NCBI GenBank assembly: GCA_037042185.1
Contig: JAXQJY010000024.1
Location: 930,001-994,000 of the forward strand
From: Sordariomycetes sp. S80-01Y
Taxonomy: Eukaryota > Ascomycota > Sordariomycetes
Direction of reading: 5' to 3'
DNA: 64,000 bases
The notes under the pieces were generated by a model. The model worked only from the letters and a program-made list of their open reading frames with translations, did not search any database and had not been told where the DNA came from. Below are positions 54,672 to 64,000 of the stretch, piece after piece (within the stretch, counting starts at the first letter, position 1; each line of letters begins with the position of its first letter). The position numbers were made by a program, and so were the translations under genes.

Positions 54672-55658
54672 TCAGCAGCGATAGTTCTCCTCCCATGGTA
54701 TCTGCCCAGTTCTCCTTCGTGAATGGACCGCCCCGTGATGCCGCCTGATCGAAGGCGTTTGCCTTCTGTGCGAAACTGACACATTTTCGTCTGTCTGCCT
54801 GGGTGACGCCGGCTCTGCCATTTGACTCTGAGTGTCGGGTATTGGATGATTTTGGTAATAGTGGTGACCGTCCTGCGCAGGCATCAGAAGAGCATTGCCA
54901 GAGCAGCCAACATCGTACATCCTCGGTCCAAACTGAGGCTTCGTGAAGGTCTGAAGCTCGACAAATGCCTCCAGGGCAGGCGTCGTCACCAAGCTGGGAC
55001 AGGACTGTTCGCACGGTTCGCTGAGCCATGAGCATGGACGCTGCATCGGGAAAAAAGAACGAGTAGTGGGTCCTGATGGTGGATGATGGTAGGGCTCTTG
55101 GATCGGCGAGAAGGACCGCCTTCTATAGCAGAACCCACGACGCTTGTAGATATAGCGCACTAGGAAGAACACTCCCAGCAGGACGGCAACAACGGCGAGT
55201 ACGATGCCCGCTGTGGCGCCGTTGCTGAGCGGCGGGTGCTCCTCAGTATGACCCGGCTGTTGGTTTACCTGCGATGCTGGGGTTGGTTCGGCCGATTGCG
55301 GAGGTTCGATGACCAGGGAACTGTAGCTGGTTGAGGGAGGGTCTGCTGTCGCGTTCGTGGAAGAAGGCCGGGGCTGATCCGTGATGCTGGTGATAATCAA
55401 CAGCTCCGTCTTGATCATGGTCGATTTTGGCTTTTCCATCGTTTTGCGCCCTGGCCATGCGGACGAGGTTGAGGCCTGGGTCCGCTGAAGTGACGAGTCC
55501 AGGATGGGCGGGCTGATGGACGTCGGCCGGGCCGTCACGGCAAGGCTGCCTGCCTGTGAAGAGATTGAAAATCGACGAGAAGTACGCATTGGTGAGGGGA
55601 GGTCAATTGGCCGCGTTTTCGACGTCAGCGAAGGCTCTTCGACTGGGCGGGATGCCAT
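54672..55658 (-). CDS. Single-pass membrane protein, Ser/Thr/Pro-rich (hypothetical)
   Basis: The frame encodes 328 aa from the ATG at 55658. Residues 30-145 are Ser/Thr/Pro-rich, and residues 150-170 form one membrane helix (AGIVLAVVAVLLGVFFLVRYI) followed by basic YKRR. The cytosolic tail contains PPSGPTTRSFF and a well-formed stretch QTFTKPQFGPRMYDVG. No signal peptide is visible, so a 5' exon may be missing: a coding-like minus-strand frame lies just upstream at 55.65-56.0 kb. The last 35 residues are Arg-rich and unconvincing, while another minus frame below about 54790 reads KANAFDQAASRGGPFTKEN. Both ends of the model are therefore uncertain. I recognise no family; a surface-sensor-like layout is an inference. 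Confidence 0.5.
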   Translation of the reverse strand: MASRPVEEPSLTSKTRPIDLPSPMRTSRRFSISSQAGSLAVTARPTSISPPILDSSLQRTQASTSSAWPGRKTMEKPKSTMIKTELLIITSITDQPRPSSTNATADPPSTSYSSLVIEPPQSAEPTPASQVNQQPGHTEEHPPLSNGATAGIVLAVVAVLLGVFFLVRYIYKRRGFCYRRRSFSPIQEPYHHPPSGPTTRSFFPMQRPCSWLSEPCEQSCPSLVTTPALEAFVELQTFTKPQFGPRMYDVGCSGNALLMPAQDGHHYYQNHPIPDTQSQMAEPASPRQTDENVSVSHRRQTPSIRRHHGAVHSRRRTGQIPWEENYRC

Positions 55659-56030
55659 TTGATTTGGTACGCCTCGGCAGTATTGGCGGTGACCATGTGG
55701 CGGGTGTCTTTACAACTACACTCTTCTCTTGAAGTCATTAAATGTAGCGTGACCGACCGCCGAGCTAAGGACGATGTTTCATTCTGAAGCCCAGAATGAA
55801 AGGGGCCAGGTAGATCGAAGTGGTCGAGAGGTTCCAAAACATCCAACGTACTTGTCGTGCAACGTCTGACAACTTCCACGTTGTTTGCTGCTTCATCAAA
55901 GAGCACAGTACTTCTGTTTGCCCACTTTGTCATGAACGCAGGATGTCGAGTCCGTGCCCAGGGCACCTGTGTCGCTTGTGCTCTCGCGCCGGGCAGACGT
56001 AGCGAAGCGGGACGATAGTGCATGTTGCAT
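55659..56030 (-). other. Intergenic or missing 5' exon
   Basis: A minus-strand frame here reads WANRSTVLFDEAANNVEVV and similar protein-like phrases, but no clean splice to the downstream membrane-protein gene could be fixed. Confidence 0.3.
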
Positions 56031-57890
56031 TCATGACATCCGGAGTCGCTCGATGCGTGCCCTGAGAATTTGCTCACCAGTGGCCGGATCGACCCTCTCG
56101 GTTGCACCAGTGCGCATCATCTTGCCAACGAGGAACTTGAGCTTTCCGGGATGAATCTCATCTGCCTCAATGAACTGTTGAATCCTCTCGTCCTCGCCGA
56201 CCAGTACCTCATCAATAAGGTCCTGGTACTCTTGAGCCGAAAGTTCCTTGAACCACAGATCATGTTCTTCGATGCTCTTCAGCACGCCGCCTTCGAGATC
56301 GCCCAGGTACAGAGCCATCAGCACTTCCTTTGCTACCTTTCCAGTGATTTGCTTCATGTGCAAGTGGTAAAGCAGCTGGGCGAGCTCTGCATCGGGCACC
56401 TGAATGCACTCGCCCTCGGGTGTAAAGTCGAGCTCCACTTGTGCCATTGGTCCCGCCTTGGTGGTGGTCAAGCGACCCAGCTCGTGTATCGTCCAGTTGC
56501 CGACCAAGCCGGCGTAGCTCTTGAAGTCAGGCAAGGTGCCACCTGAGGAGCTAGCTTGAATCATCGCCTCCAGACGAGCGAGGACCCTGTAGAAGTATTG
56601 CACTCGGGACCCGTTGTCGAGGTTGATCAGCGAGACTGCGTCTTTTGGCGTCAGTCCGTACACCATGACGAGCTTGTCAAGCTCCTCGTCGGGCAGAACG
56701 GCAAGGCTTTGCTTCAAATGGTCGACGAGATCGCTGCCAACAACTAGTGGCGCGATATCAGGGTCGGGCATGTAGCGGTAGTCAACCTCGCCCTCCTTGC
56801 CACGCAACCTGCGAGTCTCCTTGGAGCCGATTGTCCACCCTCTCGTTTCGCCAGCAATCTTTCCGCCTGCCTCGATCTCCCTGATCTGGCGGTCGCGTTC
56901 TGCGATGATGGCATCCTCGACGGCCTTAATGGTACTCAAGTTCTTGATCTCCGTCCTCGTCCCTAATGGTAAGCTTGGATCGCCACTTCGACGCACCGAC
57001 ACATTAATGTCAGCGCGCAGCCCACCAACTTCCATGCCCGAGACGCAGGCGTCTACGGTGTTGAGCAGTAGCTGTATTTTGCGCACAGCCACCGCGGCTG
57101 TGCGAGGATGATGGATCTGAGGCTCGGTGATAATCTCCATCAACGGCACACCGACACGGTTGAAATCCAGCCACTGTGTGTTATCCGTCTGGGCGAGCGT
57201 CTTCGCGGTATCCTGCTCCAGTTGAACTTGTTGAATGCCTATCGTAACACTCTCGCCATCCTCCGGCGCTATCCCATCGCGAGCTAGCAAAGTGATTTCT
57301 CCGTTTTTAGCTAAGGGCTGGTAGTACTGCGTGATCTGGTAGCCCGATGGCTGATCCCACCAGAAGTAATGCTTTCGGTCAAACCGACTGACGGGCTGCA
57401 CGTCGCAGTTGAGTGCGAGGGCCGCTCTCAGCGCCGGTATTAGAACTTCTTTCTGAAACAAAGGCTGACTTCCGGGCATTGCCAAGTCGAAGGGTTCGAC
57501 GTTCCAATTGGGGTCTTCGCTCGGTGCTGTTGCGGCAGGAGAGAATAGCTTCTTCGGTGTGTTCAGCTGAGCGTGAATTTCGATACCGACTGTCAGCTCC
57601 CATCCTTCCACTGTCTGCGAGTCCTTCTTCGATTTGTTCTTGCCCTCCTTCTTTGCCTTCTTCGCCTCGTCTTTTAGTTGCTTGCGGAGCGGTACCGGTT
57701 TCGACGTCGGCGTGGGGTTGGGCTCGGCAGCGGCAGCGGCGTGGGCGAACCTGACCGGGAGAGCTGCAGCACGCGCCAACCCTATCAAAACACGGCGAGG
57801 CGCATAGAAGGTGTGCTTGAGGCAACCGTGTCGGGGGAGGTGGCCTTGAAGTAAATATCGTCCGAGCTCGGACATGCGTTGTCGCGTCAT
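56031..57890 (-). CDS. PET112: Mitochondrial glutamyl-tRNA(Gln) amidotransferase subunit B (GatB/Pet112)
   Basis: A single exon encodes 619 aa. GatB is part of the amidotransferase that converts Glu-tRNA(Gln) to Gln-tRNA(Gln) in mitochondria. A long N-terminal presequence (RYLLQGHLPRHGCLKHTFYA) and a Lys-rich linker precede the core at about residue 95 (WELTVGIEIHAQLNTPKKLF). Signature motifs include FDRKHYFWWDQPSGYQITQY, TRTEIKNLST and VDYRYMPDPDIAPL. The C-terminal helical (YqeY-like) domain ends in TGEQILRARIERL. Length fits fungal Pet112. The next minus-strand gene downstream is the membrane protein, separated by about 370 bp. Confidence 0.95.
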   Translation of the reverse strand: MTRQRMSELGRYLLQGHLPRHGCLKHTFYAPRRVLIGLARAAALPVRFAHAAAAAEPNPTPTSKPVPLRKQLKDEAKKAKKEGKNKSKKDSQTVEGWELTVGIEIHAQLNTPKKLFSPAATAPSEDPNWNVEPFDLAMPGSQPLFQKEVLIPALRAALALNCDVQPVSRFDRKHYFWWDQPSGYQITQYYQPLAKNGEITLLARDGIAPEDGESVTIGIQQVQLEQDTAKTLAQTDNTQWLDFNRVGVPLMEIITEPQIHHPRTAAVAVRKIQLLLNTVDACVSGMEVGGLRADINVSVRRSGDPSLPLGTRTEIKNLSTIKAVEDAIIAERDRQIREIEAGGKIAGETRGWTIGSKETRRLRGKEGEVDYRYMPDPDIAPLVVGSDLVDHLKQSLAVLPDEELDKLVMVYGLTPKDAVSLINLDNGSRVQYFYRVLARLEAMIQASSSGGTLPDFKSYAGLVGNWTIHELGRLTTTKAGPMAQVELDFTPEGECIQVPDAELAQLLYHLHMKQITGKVAKEVLMALYLGDLEGGVLKSIEEHDLWFKELSAQEYQDLIDEVLVGEDERIQQFIEADEIHPGKLKFLVGKMMRTGATERVDPATGEQILRARIERLRMS

Positions 57891-59165
57891 CGTGAGAACG
57901 CGTCGTTGGTATCGAGACCCCAGTAGAATATCTTGAGCAGCTGCAAAAGCCTAGGAGGGCAGTCGATGAAGGACGTGCTTTGTAAAGGCAAGGTCGGTCG
58001 TACAGTCGCGATTGGTTGGTAGCGGTCGCGGGCTGATCGTGTCGAAAACGGCTCGTCACTTCTCTCCGCGGGCGCTAAAGCTGCAGGCTGCGAGGTGCTG
58101 TAATGGGATGCGCGCGCTGCATGAATCGCGACGGGTGCTGCCACGTTGACTATCCGAGCGATTGGACAACCGACAGAGAGCCAGTGGCAGATACTTGTCG
58201 AGTCGAGATGCCAGGATGGAAGCGCTGAGCTGAGGTCGGAGCTCTGGGACTTTTCGGTGGAGCATGCGTCTCTAGCGCGTACAGTGCCAGACAGTGCTAT
58301 TCGATGTTAGTGTCAGCTGCATACTCGTGCGCCATGTTCAGTCCTCTATGGGATCAAAATGAGTCACCATGGGTTGGGTTGCTCAACCGGATTGGAAGTG
58401 TTCGTTCAGTGAGAGTTGAAGTCTCAATCATCCAGAGATATGCATAACGGGTGACCAAATAAGGTATCACTGCATGCTATACCACAGTACGAACTCACCA
58501 CCCACGTTTACTGTCCTCTCTTCCCTCCCCCAACTCATCCCACCCTTTCATCCTCCAGGTCCCTCACCAGCTGCCAGCCAACCCCAATCGCCTCTGTTCC
58601 CCTCATCAGCGATCATGTTTCAAGCAAGACACAGGCGCAGCCGAGGTGACGTCCTCTGCAGCTGAGCCGTGCGGGCGACCCGGATGCTACCAGCCTGCTT
58701 CTGTCTATTTCTGCGCTGCTGTCCCGTCGTTTCTCAGCCCTGTTCTGCCTCTCTTTGTCCCAGGCCAGCTGGCAATTCGTACGACTCGAGTTCAATCCGC
58801 CACAATGGCCGTTACTTGTCAGGTGGTGCTTGGCCCCTCGCCTCACATCGGGTAGCAATCGCAAGTACTTGAGCGACTCGGGTTCGACCTCGAGAAGACG
58901 GTCGACTTCCTGCTCGCATACGGACATTGACGATGCAAAGCTCGGCCAAAACGATATTATAGGTACTAGCCCATCTTCTTTCCGAAATTCGTTGGCTGAC
59001 TTGTTCAAGACGTCCAGTTTCGATAAGCTTCGCCGCCCATCCTGCCTATCGCGCGTCATCCCCCTTGCCTTGTACCAAACCTCGCAGAAGCCAGTGGGCA
59101 TTTTCCTATCATATATTGCGCAAGCGCCTTTTTCATTACTTTAAACTTCTTTTCTGCCTCCGATT
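57891..59165. other. 1.3-kb divergent intergenic region PET112 / DUF6594 gene
   Basis: The DUF6594 side is pyrimidine-rich over 58500-59160, consistent with a long leader. Frames are short and without motifs, and no RNA gene is visible. Confidence 0.4.
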
Positions 59166-60889
59166 ATGTCCGACAATCCACTTGTCAGCCCAGGTGTAGA
59201 AGGCGACCGTAGGAATTCGGTTGGAGACAGCACCTCGAGCCCTGCCTCTGAACACCTCACCGAAAATTCCTCGCCTCACCCTGACAATGCCCCCTTCCAA
59301 GCGTCGGTAGAGGACTGCCCTGAGGAAGAAAATGCAGTAACCGGTACGCCGCGCCCCGTAGCTAGGTCACCTGCTGGAATGACACCGGCCGCACCAGCAG
59401 AGCCACAACACGAGGTGAACATCGAGGGCCAGCCTGAGTCTCAAGAGCACTCTATGCCTGCATTCATTCAGCTTTCTGGCCCTTCACACGACGAGCACGC
59501 TCAGATCCAACCCGGAGCCCTCCACTACCTCGACCCCGCGTCGCCTGTCCTCACACAGGAGGCCATCCAACGCTCCGTGAGCGAGAGCACCCACGTCGCC
59601 CAGCCAGTCGCGACCTCCCCTTCCGTCTTGAGTCACTCGTCTGTACCTAGTAGCAACCGCAGCGACGTCTTTTCACAGGGCGGACACAGGGACAGTTTTT
59701 CGCACGACAGTGGCTCGTGGGGCTTCGACTTTGATGACACGGCATCGCAGGTGTCGAGGAAGCAATTTGGCGGTCCTCCTTACCATTCCCAAGGGCAACC
59801 CGCCGTGCCAAATGCATACCCACAGTCACCAGTTTGGCCCGGCTCTCCGCACTCTCAGTACAGCCATCCACACGCTTCTCCTTTCCCTGCCCACACGATG
59901 CCGGATCCCCACCAACGACCACCCATCCCGCCGCCTCAGCACAACCCATGGCCACCCCACCAAAGACCAGCAGTCTCGGGCTATCAATGCCTGGCTGCCA
60001 TTTTGACCGGTGAATTCTTTTCTCAGCCAAAGGTGCTGCCAATCTACCGGCGCTTCGAGACATTGAACCATCGCCTGTTGTTGCAGATGCAAGACGAGAT
60101 CGTTGAGCTTGAGCAGCAGCTGGATCAGCTGGATGAAAGCGACTCACACGCCCGCATGACGCCCAATGGGCCATGGCCGGCTTCGCGGCGATCCGAGGTA
60201 TCGCAGCGAGGGCAAATATACTTCGATAAGCAAAGGCTGTTCGGTGAGATCGGGGTGAAGCTGCAAAACTATTGTAAGTTCTCCCACTCGAAACTTCTGG
60301 CCATCATTACTGACAGACCACAGATACACTTCTAGAGTCGTTTCGCACAACTCAGTGCTTCTCATGTCCTGCCCAGCACGAGGTTGCAGATTACCGTGAT
60401 TTCTTCGCCAAGCAACAGCTCATCGCCGAGCCCGAGACACGCTTCCTCGACCGCGAGAGCGACCTCATCTCACTAAACACAGTCGAGTACGAGGAATCTT
60501 ACCGGGATCCCAAGGGCGGTGCAAGCCGGAGGGGCGATGCGACCCCTACGCCCCAATCGATGTCGGCCTTTGGATCGCCGCAGGTTGCGAAGGCAGTTGT
60601 CGAGAGCAGGCCGCCAACGCGACGACCCGCGTTCTCGCGACGACCACCGACAGATTTTGCATATGCCGTGCTCGGGGCGGTGGCTGCGCCGTTGCTCAGC
60701 TTTTCCTTGATATCGGGCTTCTTGGAGAGGATGGTGATTGTTGGGATAGTGTTTGCCTTCGGGACTGCATTGGTAGTGCAGTCGAGTGTTCTGACTGCTG
60801 GGCCGGACATGCCTGGGTGGACAGAGTGCTCTGCCTGTGCTGTGATATACTGTGTTTTTATGGGTGTCGTTGCTTGGTCTTTCGCCTGA
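59166..60889 (+). CDS. DUF6594 membrane protein
   Basis: Two exons (59166-60273 and 60324-60889, 50-nt intron) give 557 aa. The first 275 residues are Ser/Pro/His/Gln-rich and disordered. The DUF6594 core starts at GYQCLAAILTGEFFSQPKV, then YRRFETLNHRLLLQMQDEI and LEQQLDQLDESDS, a coiled segment, and KLQNYYTLLESFR across the splice site. Three membrane helices end the protein, including FAYAVLGAVAAPLLSFSLIS, MVIVGIVFAFGTALVV and a last one ending GVVAWSFA. This layout (long helical part, C-terminal membrane hairpins) is common and highly multiplied in filamentous ascomycetes. The function is unknown. Confidence 0.85.
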
Positions 60890-61157
60890 CGTGTTGTACG
60901 ACTTCTTGTATTTGATGGGTTCACGATGATATGTGGCGGAAATGATGATGATATGATAAATCTCTTTTTGGCAATACACCAGATCTTTCTGGGTTTTATA
61001 TGGCTGTAGTTGACGTTCCCGTGTTCCCGGTATGCAGCAATAAGCTAGATGATATAAAGGTCTATAATCTCAAGCCCCGAACACCGTCCCATAAGCCTAC
61101 TTCCTCATTACGATCTCCACCTTTTTTTCGTCGCAGCACCCAGTGCCGACTCGCCGT
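60890..61157. other. Convergent 3' flanks
   Basis: About 270 AT-richer bases lie between the DUF6594 gene and the sterol isomerase. No gene is seen. Confidence 0.4.
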
Positions 61158-61865
61158 CTAGTTCTTCTTCTTTCCCTTCTCAGCAGCCTGCACCTGCGCA
61201 AACGCCTTCTTGGTGGCCTTGATGCTCGACCAGATCAGGATACCCGGGATGACGATCCAGAAGGCGTTGCAGAGGAAGTAGTAAGCCCAGAAGTAGAAGT
61301 CCTCGGGCCTGCAGAAGTGCACGCCCTGCACGAAGACGGCAAAGGTGCAGGTGGCGTAGTACAGCACGTCGCCGTACAGCTGACCGAGGCTGATGATGAG
61401 CTGCAGCGGGTGGCGGATGGGGTGCGAGGTGGCAATGGCCCAGGCGCAGACAAAGGACAGCGGGCCCCAGCACACAGCCGTGATGGTCTCCATGGTGACG
61501 ACGAAGGAGTCCTGGGTCAGGTAGCGGCTGTCGGACAGCGAGTACTCCTTCCACAGCTGGCCGAAGAGGTCGGTGCGCGAGGGCATCTGGTAGAAGTTGT
61601 AGGCGAAGTAGCCCTCGAAGAAGAAGTGGATGAAGCCGCAAAGCACGAACCAGAGCGCGGTGGAGGTCTCGCTCAGGGAAAGGCTGGGGCGCGCACTCTT
61701 GATGATGGCGTAGGCGGTGCCGAGGATGGCGCCGCTGCCGAGGGCGAAGTAGAGGACCAGCGTGGGCGAGGCGATGGTGTTGGGAGTGAAGTTGGTCATG
61801 AGGGTGCCGAGGGGGAAGTAGGGGTGGTCGGCCGAGACGACCGTCTCGAGGATGGAGCCGTTCAT
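61158..61865 (-). CDS. EBP-type sterol delta8-delta7 isomerase
   Basis: A single exon from the ATG at 61865 encodes 235 aa, close to the 230 of human EBP. EBP is an ER enzyme that shifts the sterol B-ring double bond from C8 to C7. The EXPERA fold shows all residues known to matter in human EBP: H80 and E84 in CGFIHFFFEGYF, E126 and T129 in METITAVCWGPLS, and N200 and W203 in FLCNAFW. Also shared with EBP are DHPYFPLG near the start, QLWKEYSLSDSRY, LGQLYGDVLYY and a KGKKKN C-terminal ER-retention-like tail. Four to five hydrophobic helices are visible. Fungi normally use the unrelated Erg2 for this step, so this is either an additional isomerase or one with another substrate. Confidence 0.88.
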   Translation of the reverse strand: MNGSILETVVSADHPYFPLGTLMTNFTPNTIASPTLVLYFALGSGAILGTAYAIIKSARPSLSLSETSTALWFVLCGFIHFFFEGYFAYNFYQMPSRTDLFGQLWKEYSLSDSRYLTQDSFVVTMETITAVCWGPLSFVCAWAIATSHPIRHPLQLIISLGQLYGDVLYYATCTFAVFVQGVHFCRPEDFYFWAYYFLCNAFWIVIPGILIWSSIKATKKAFAQVQAAEKGKKKN

Positions 61866-63117
61866 GATGGCGGTGCTTGTGGGATGCAGTTGACGATGAA
61901 CCAAGACTTGAACAGTGAGGGAGTATAAGGTGAGTGAAGGTATCGTGAAATGGAAAAGAGAGTGAGGCCAACCCCTTTTTTGATGTTGGTGAAAATTGGA
62001 TCGGCGCCGGGAATTAACTGGGGCTTGGCGCTCAACCTAAATCACGGCGGTCCTCGGGCCCCGGTTTTGCCGCCCATCCGCCATCAGCCCATTTTCTGAC
62101 CCCGGGATTTCGGACTTAACTACGGGTAGCACGTCGCATGTTTGAGATGACTGCATAGATTGTGGAGAATAGATCGATGAAGCACAGGCCGGTCATCGAA
62201 TGGTTTAGAACTTTTCCTCAACATGCCAACATCCGGTAACATGAGGCGTGTTGAGCACAAGTCATTGTGTCCAACGCTCGACCTCAGGTAAAAACGCGAG
62301 GTCAGGATTCTCAGTCAATATTGAAATTGAAAACTATTTGAACGTAAGCTATATTAGTTCAGGACGTGATTGAAAGAATAGATTGAAGCAACGGTCCGCC
62401 TGCACTCATTCGCACAACACCTGATTGCTCCTTGACCGGCCGTAGGGTAGGTGCGGCAACACTAGGCTGGTGGATTGAGCTCTCTGGAGTAAATGCTTTC
62501 AATACGGGGTAATGAAGTAAGCTATGCAGTACCACCATCCGCTCAGTTCTGCATCATCCAAAATCATATAGGATATCATTGCGAGAAAATCGTGACATCT
62601 TCAACCCACGTAGGGGTCGACAGGGGCCGAGTCTGCCCAGTCAGCCTGGCGGTACTGCTCCAAACAGATCTTGGTCCGCATTGGCTCACATAGGCGCCCA
62701 TGCGGCTGAGCCAGCTGCCGCAACACGCACTGGTCAAGCCAGGTAGCAGTCAAAATGAATCAGGCTGTACATCGAGCCATGATCGAACGTGCCGACACTC
62801 AACCGACAAAAGAAGCTGCGTTCTCTCGGTTGAGATATGATACACGGGTGATGGGCTGTTGAGCTAGTAGCGCATGGACACCGCCGACAGCTTCTCAATT
62901 CTAAAGCCATCAACTGACGCTAAACGACCTTCGGGACGCATAATAGAATCTGATCATGCGACTGATATATCATCTCAGCCCTGCTCTTGCTTTTCTGTCA
63001 AGGCGCCAGCTGCGCCCCAACGCTGCCAACCGCCGGCGGCTCGCTCATCCCCGCAAGTCACCGAATCTCCCTCGCGCATCTTTCGGATGAGAAGATTCAT
63101 CGCTTCATGAGCTGAAA
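61866..63117. other. 1.25-kb divergent intergenic region
   Basis: It lies between the EBP-type gene and the NLR-like gene and becomes AT-richer around 62.3-62.6 kb. No supportable gene or RNA is seen. Confidence 0.4.
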
Positions 63118-64000
63118 ATGGCAGAGTTGGCGGCACTTGGACTCGCTGCGAACGTCGCGCAGTTCGCATGCTACGGGCTCCAGACCGCGAAATACCTCTA
63201 CAAAGCCCACAGCGACAGCGACGACTTCAAGGACGACAGGGAGAGGATAGATGCCGTCGCCAACCACCTCGATACATCATTGTCCCAGCTTCAGAGTCAT
63301 GGATCTTCCAGCACCAAACGCAAAGATCTGGACGATCTCGTCAAGCTTTCAATCAAAATCGGCAAGAAACTCACTGCGAAGAGAGAGAAGCTCGCAGCCG
63401 CCGACAAGACGACTTGGCTTTCCAGGGCCGTCTTCTCTGCGCGAGCCTTGTTGAGTAAGACGGAAATCGAGCGGCTTCTGAACCAACTCGTCAGTCTCAG
63501 GGATCAGATATCACATCACCTCATCACAGAGTCACGGCAGGTCTCTTTCTCCGTCAATACCAACCCTGCTAACAACGAACAGCCAGTCGGTGGGTTTGCT
63601 GAACCGAGATATGGGCGCGTTGGGTCTCAAGATCCAAGAGAACCATGAACAAGCCAAGACACAGCTTGAGACCCTTCATCGGGATCTTCAATCATGGGAA
63701 AGGAACATGAGAAATCAAAGCGAAACCGAAATGCTCCAGCTGTTGCAAAAGATGGCAGAGCAGTCTGCGGCGGCCGCCGAACAGTGTCTTTTAAGACGGA
63801 AATACGAAGATGTACTCAAGAGCCTTTCGTTTCCGGAGATCGTCCAACGCCATTCAGAAATCCCACTCGCTCACCGCAACACATTCATCTGGGCTCTCAA
63901 AGATGATTGCACGAACCTTTCACACTGGCTGAGAGAAGGTGAGGGGATTTATTGGATTCATGGCAAAGCAGGTTCTGGGAAATCTACTCTAATGAAGTAC
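63118..64000 (+). CDS. NACHT/STAND NTPase (NLR-like), N-terminal part
   Basis: Exon 1 (63118-63540) and exon 2 (63587 to the right edge) are joined by a 46-nt intron with a GCTAAC branch site. Its donor GTCTCT is weak, but only this splice keeps the frame open. The first 140 residues (MAELAALGLAANVAQFACYG) are an alpha-helical fungal STAND N-terminal domain of the SesA/Helo-like kind. A helical linker follows (LGLKIQENHEQAKTQLETLH). The P-loop is at the window end: GIYWIHGKAGSGKSTLMKY, with Walker A GKAGSGKS. These proteins act in fungal non-self recognition and programmed cell death. The C-terminal repeat domain lies outside the window, so the subtype is open. Confidence 0.85.

Overview
The window looks like nuclear DNA of a filamentous ascomycete, probably a Sordariomycete. 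It is gene-dense and GC-rich. Introns are short (about 46-75 nt) with GT(A/G)NGT-type donors and CTRAC-like branch sites. Gene types typical of these fungi are present: Zn2Cys6 regulators, an acetate-channel-family protein, an alpha-glucoside-type permease, a DUF6594 protein and a NACHT/STAND protein. I rebuilt exon structures by following reading frame and splice phase; function calls rest on recognised motifs and family resemblance, not on database searches.

Positions 1-32 kb are mostly conserved housekeeping genes: a MYND-finger protein cut by the left edge, CWH43 (GPI-lipid remodelling), UTP6 (small-subunit processome), a long gene-poor stretch, a SWI1-like ARID subunit of SWI/SNF, mitochondrial ribosomal protein mL49, eIF3e, APC1 of the anaphase-promoting complex, VPS41 (HOPS), a small GPI-anchored-type wall protein, and a membrane-anchored PLOD-like glycosyltransferase. 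Several are divergent pairs sharing promoters (CWH43/UTP6, mL49/eIF3e, APC1/VPS41).

Positions 32-53 kb are accessory in character. The segment holds an intron-containing tRNA-Ala(AGC), an unrecognised acidic/coiled-coil protein with a decayed relative facing away from it, an AT-rich tract that looks RIP-mutated, a polypyrimidine minisatellite, a D-glutamate-cyclase-type (DUF1445) enzyme divergent from a Zn2Cys6 regulator, a decayed Hsp70-like gene, a second Zn2Cys6 regulator divergent from an inositol-monophosphatase/QutG-like gene, a 2H phosphodiesterase-fold (DUF1868) protein, a sugar permease and a GPR1/FUN34/YaaH acetate transporter.

Positions 53-64 kb return to mixed content: a small mitochondrial LEA-like protein, a single-pass membrane protein, GatB/PET112, a DUF6594 membrane protein, an EBP-type sterol delta8-delta7 isomerase, and the start of a NACHT/STAND (NLR-like) gene that leaves the window at the right edge. 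No CRISPR, rRNA or intact mobile element was seen. The most unusual items are the unnamed paralogue pair with its repeat-rich intergenic region at 35-38.5 kb, the animal/plant-type sterol isomerase, the fungal PLOD-like transferase and the NLR gene.
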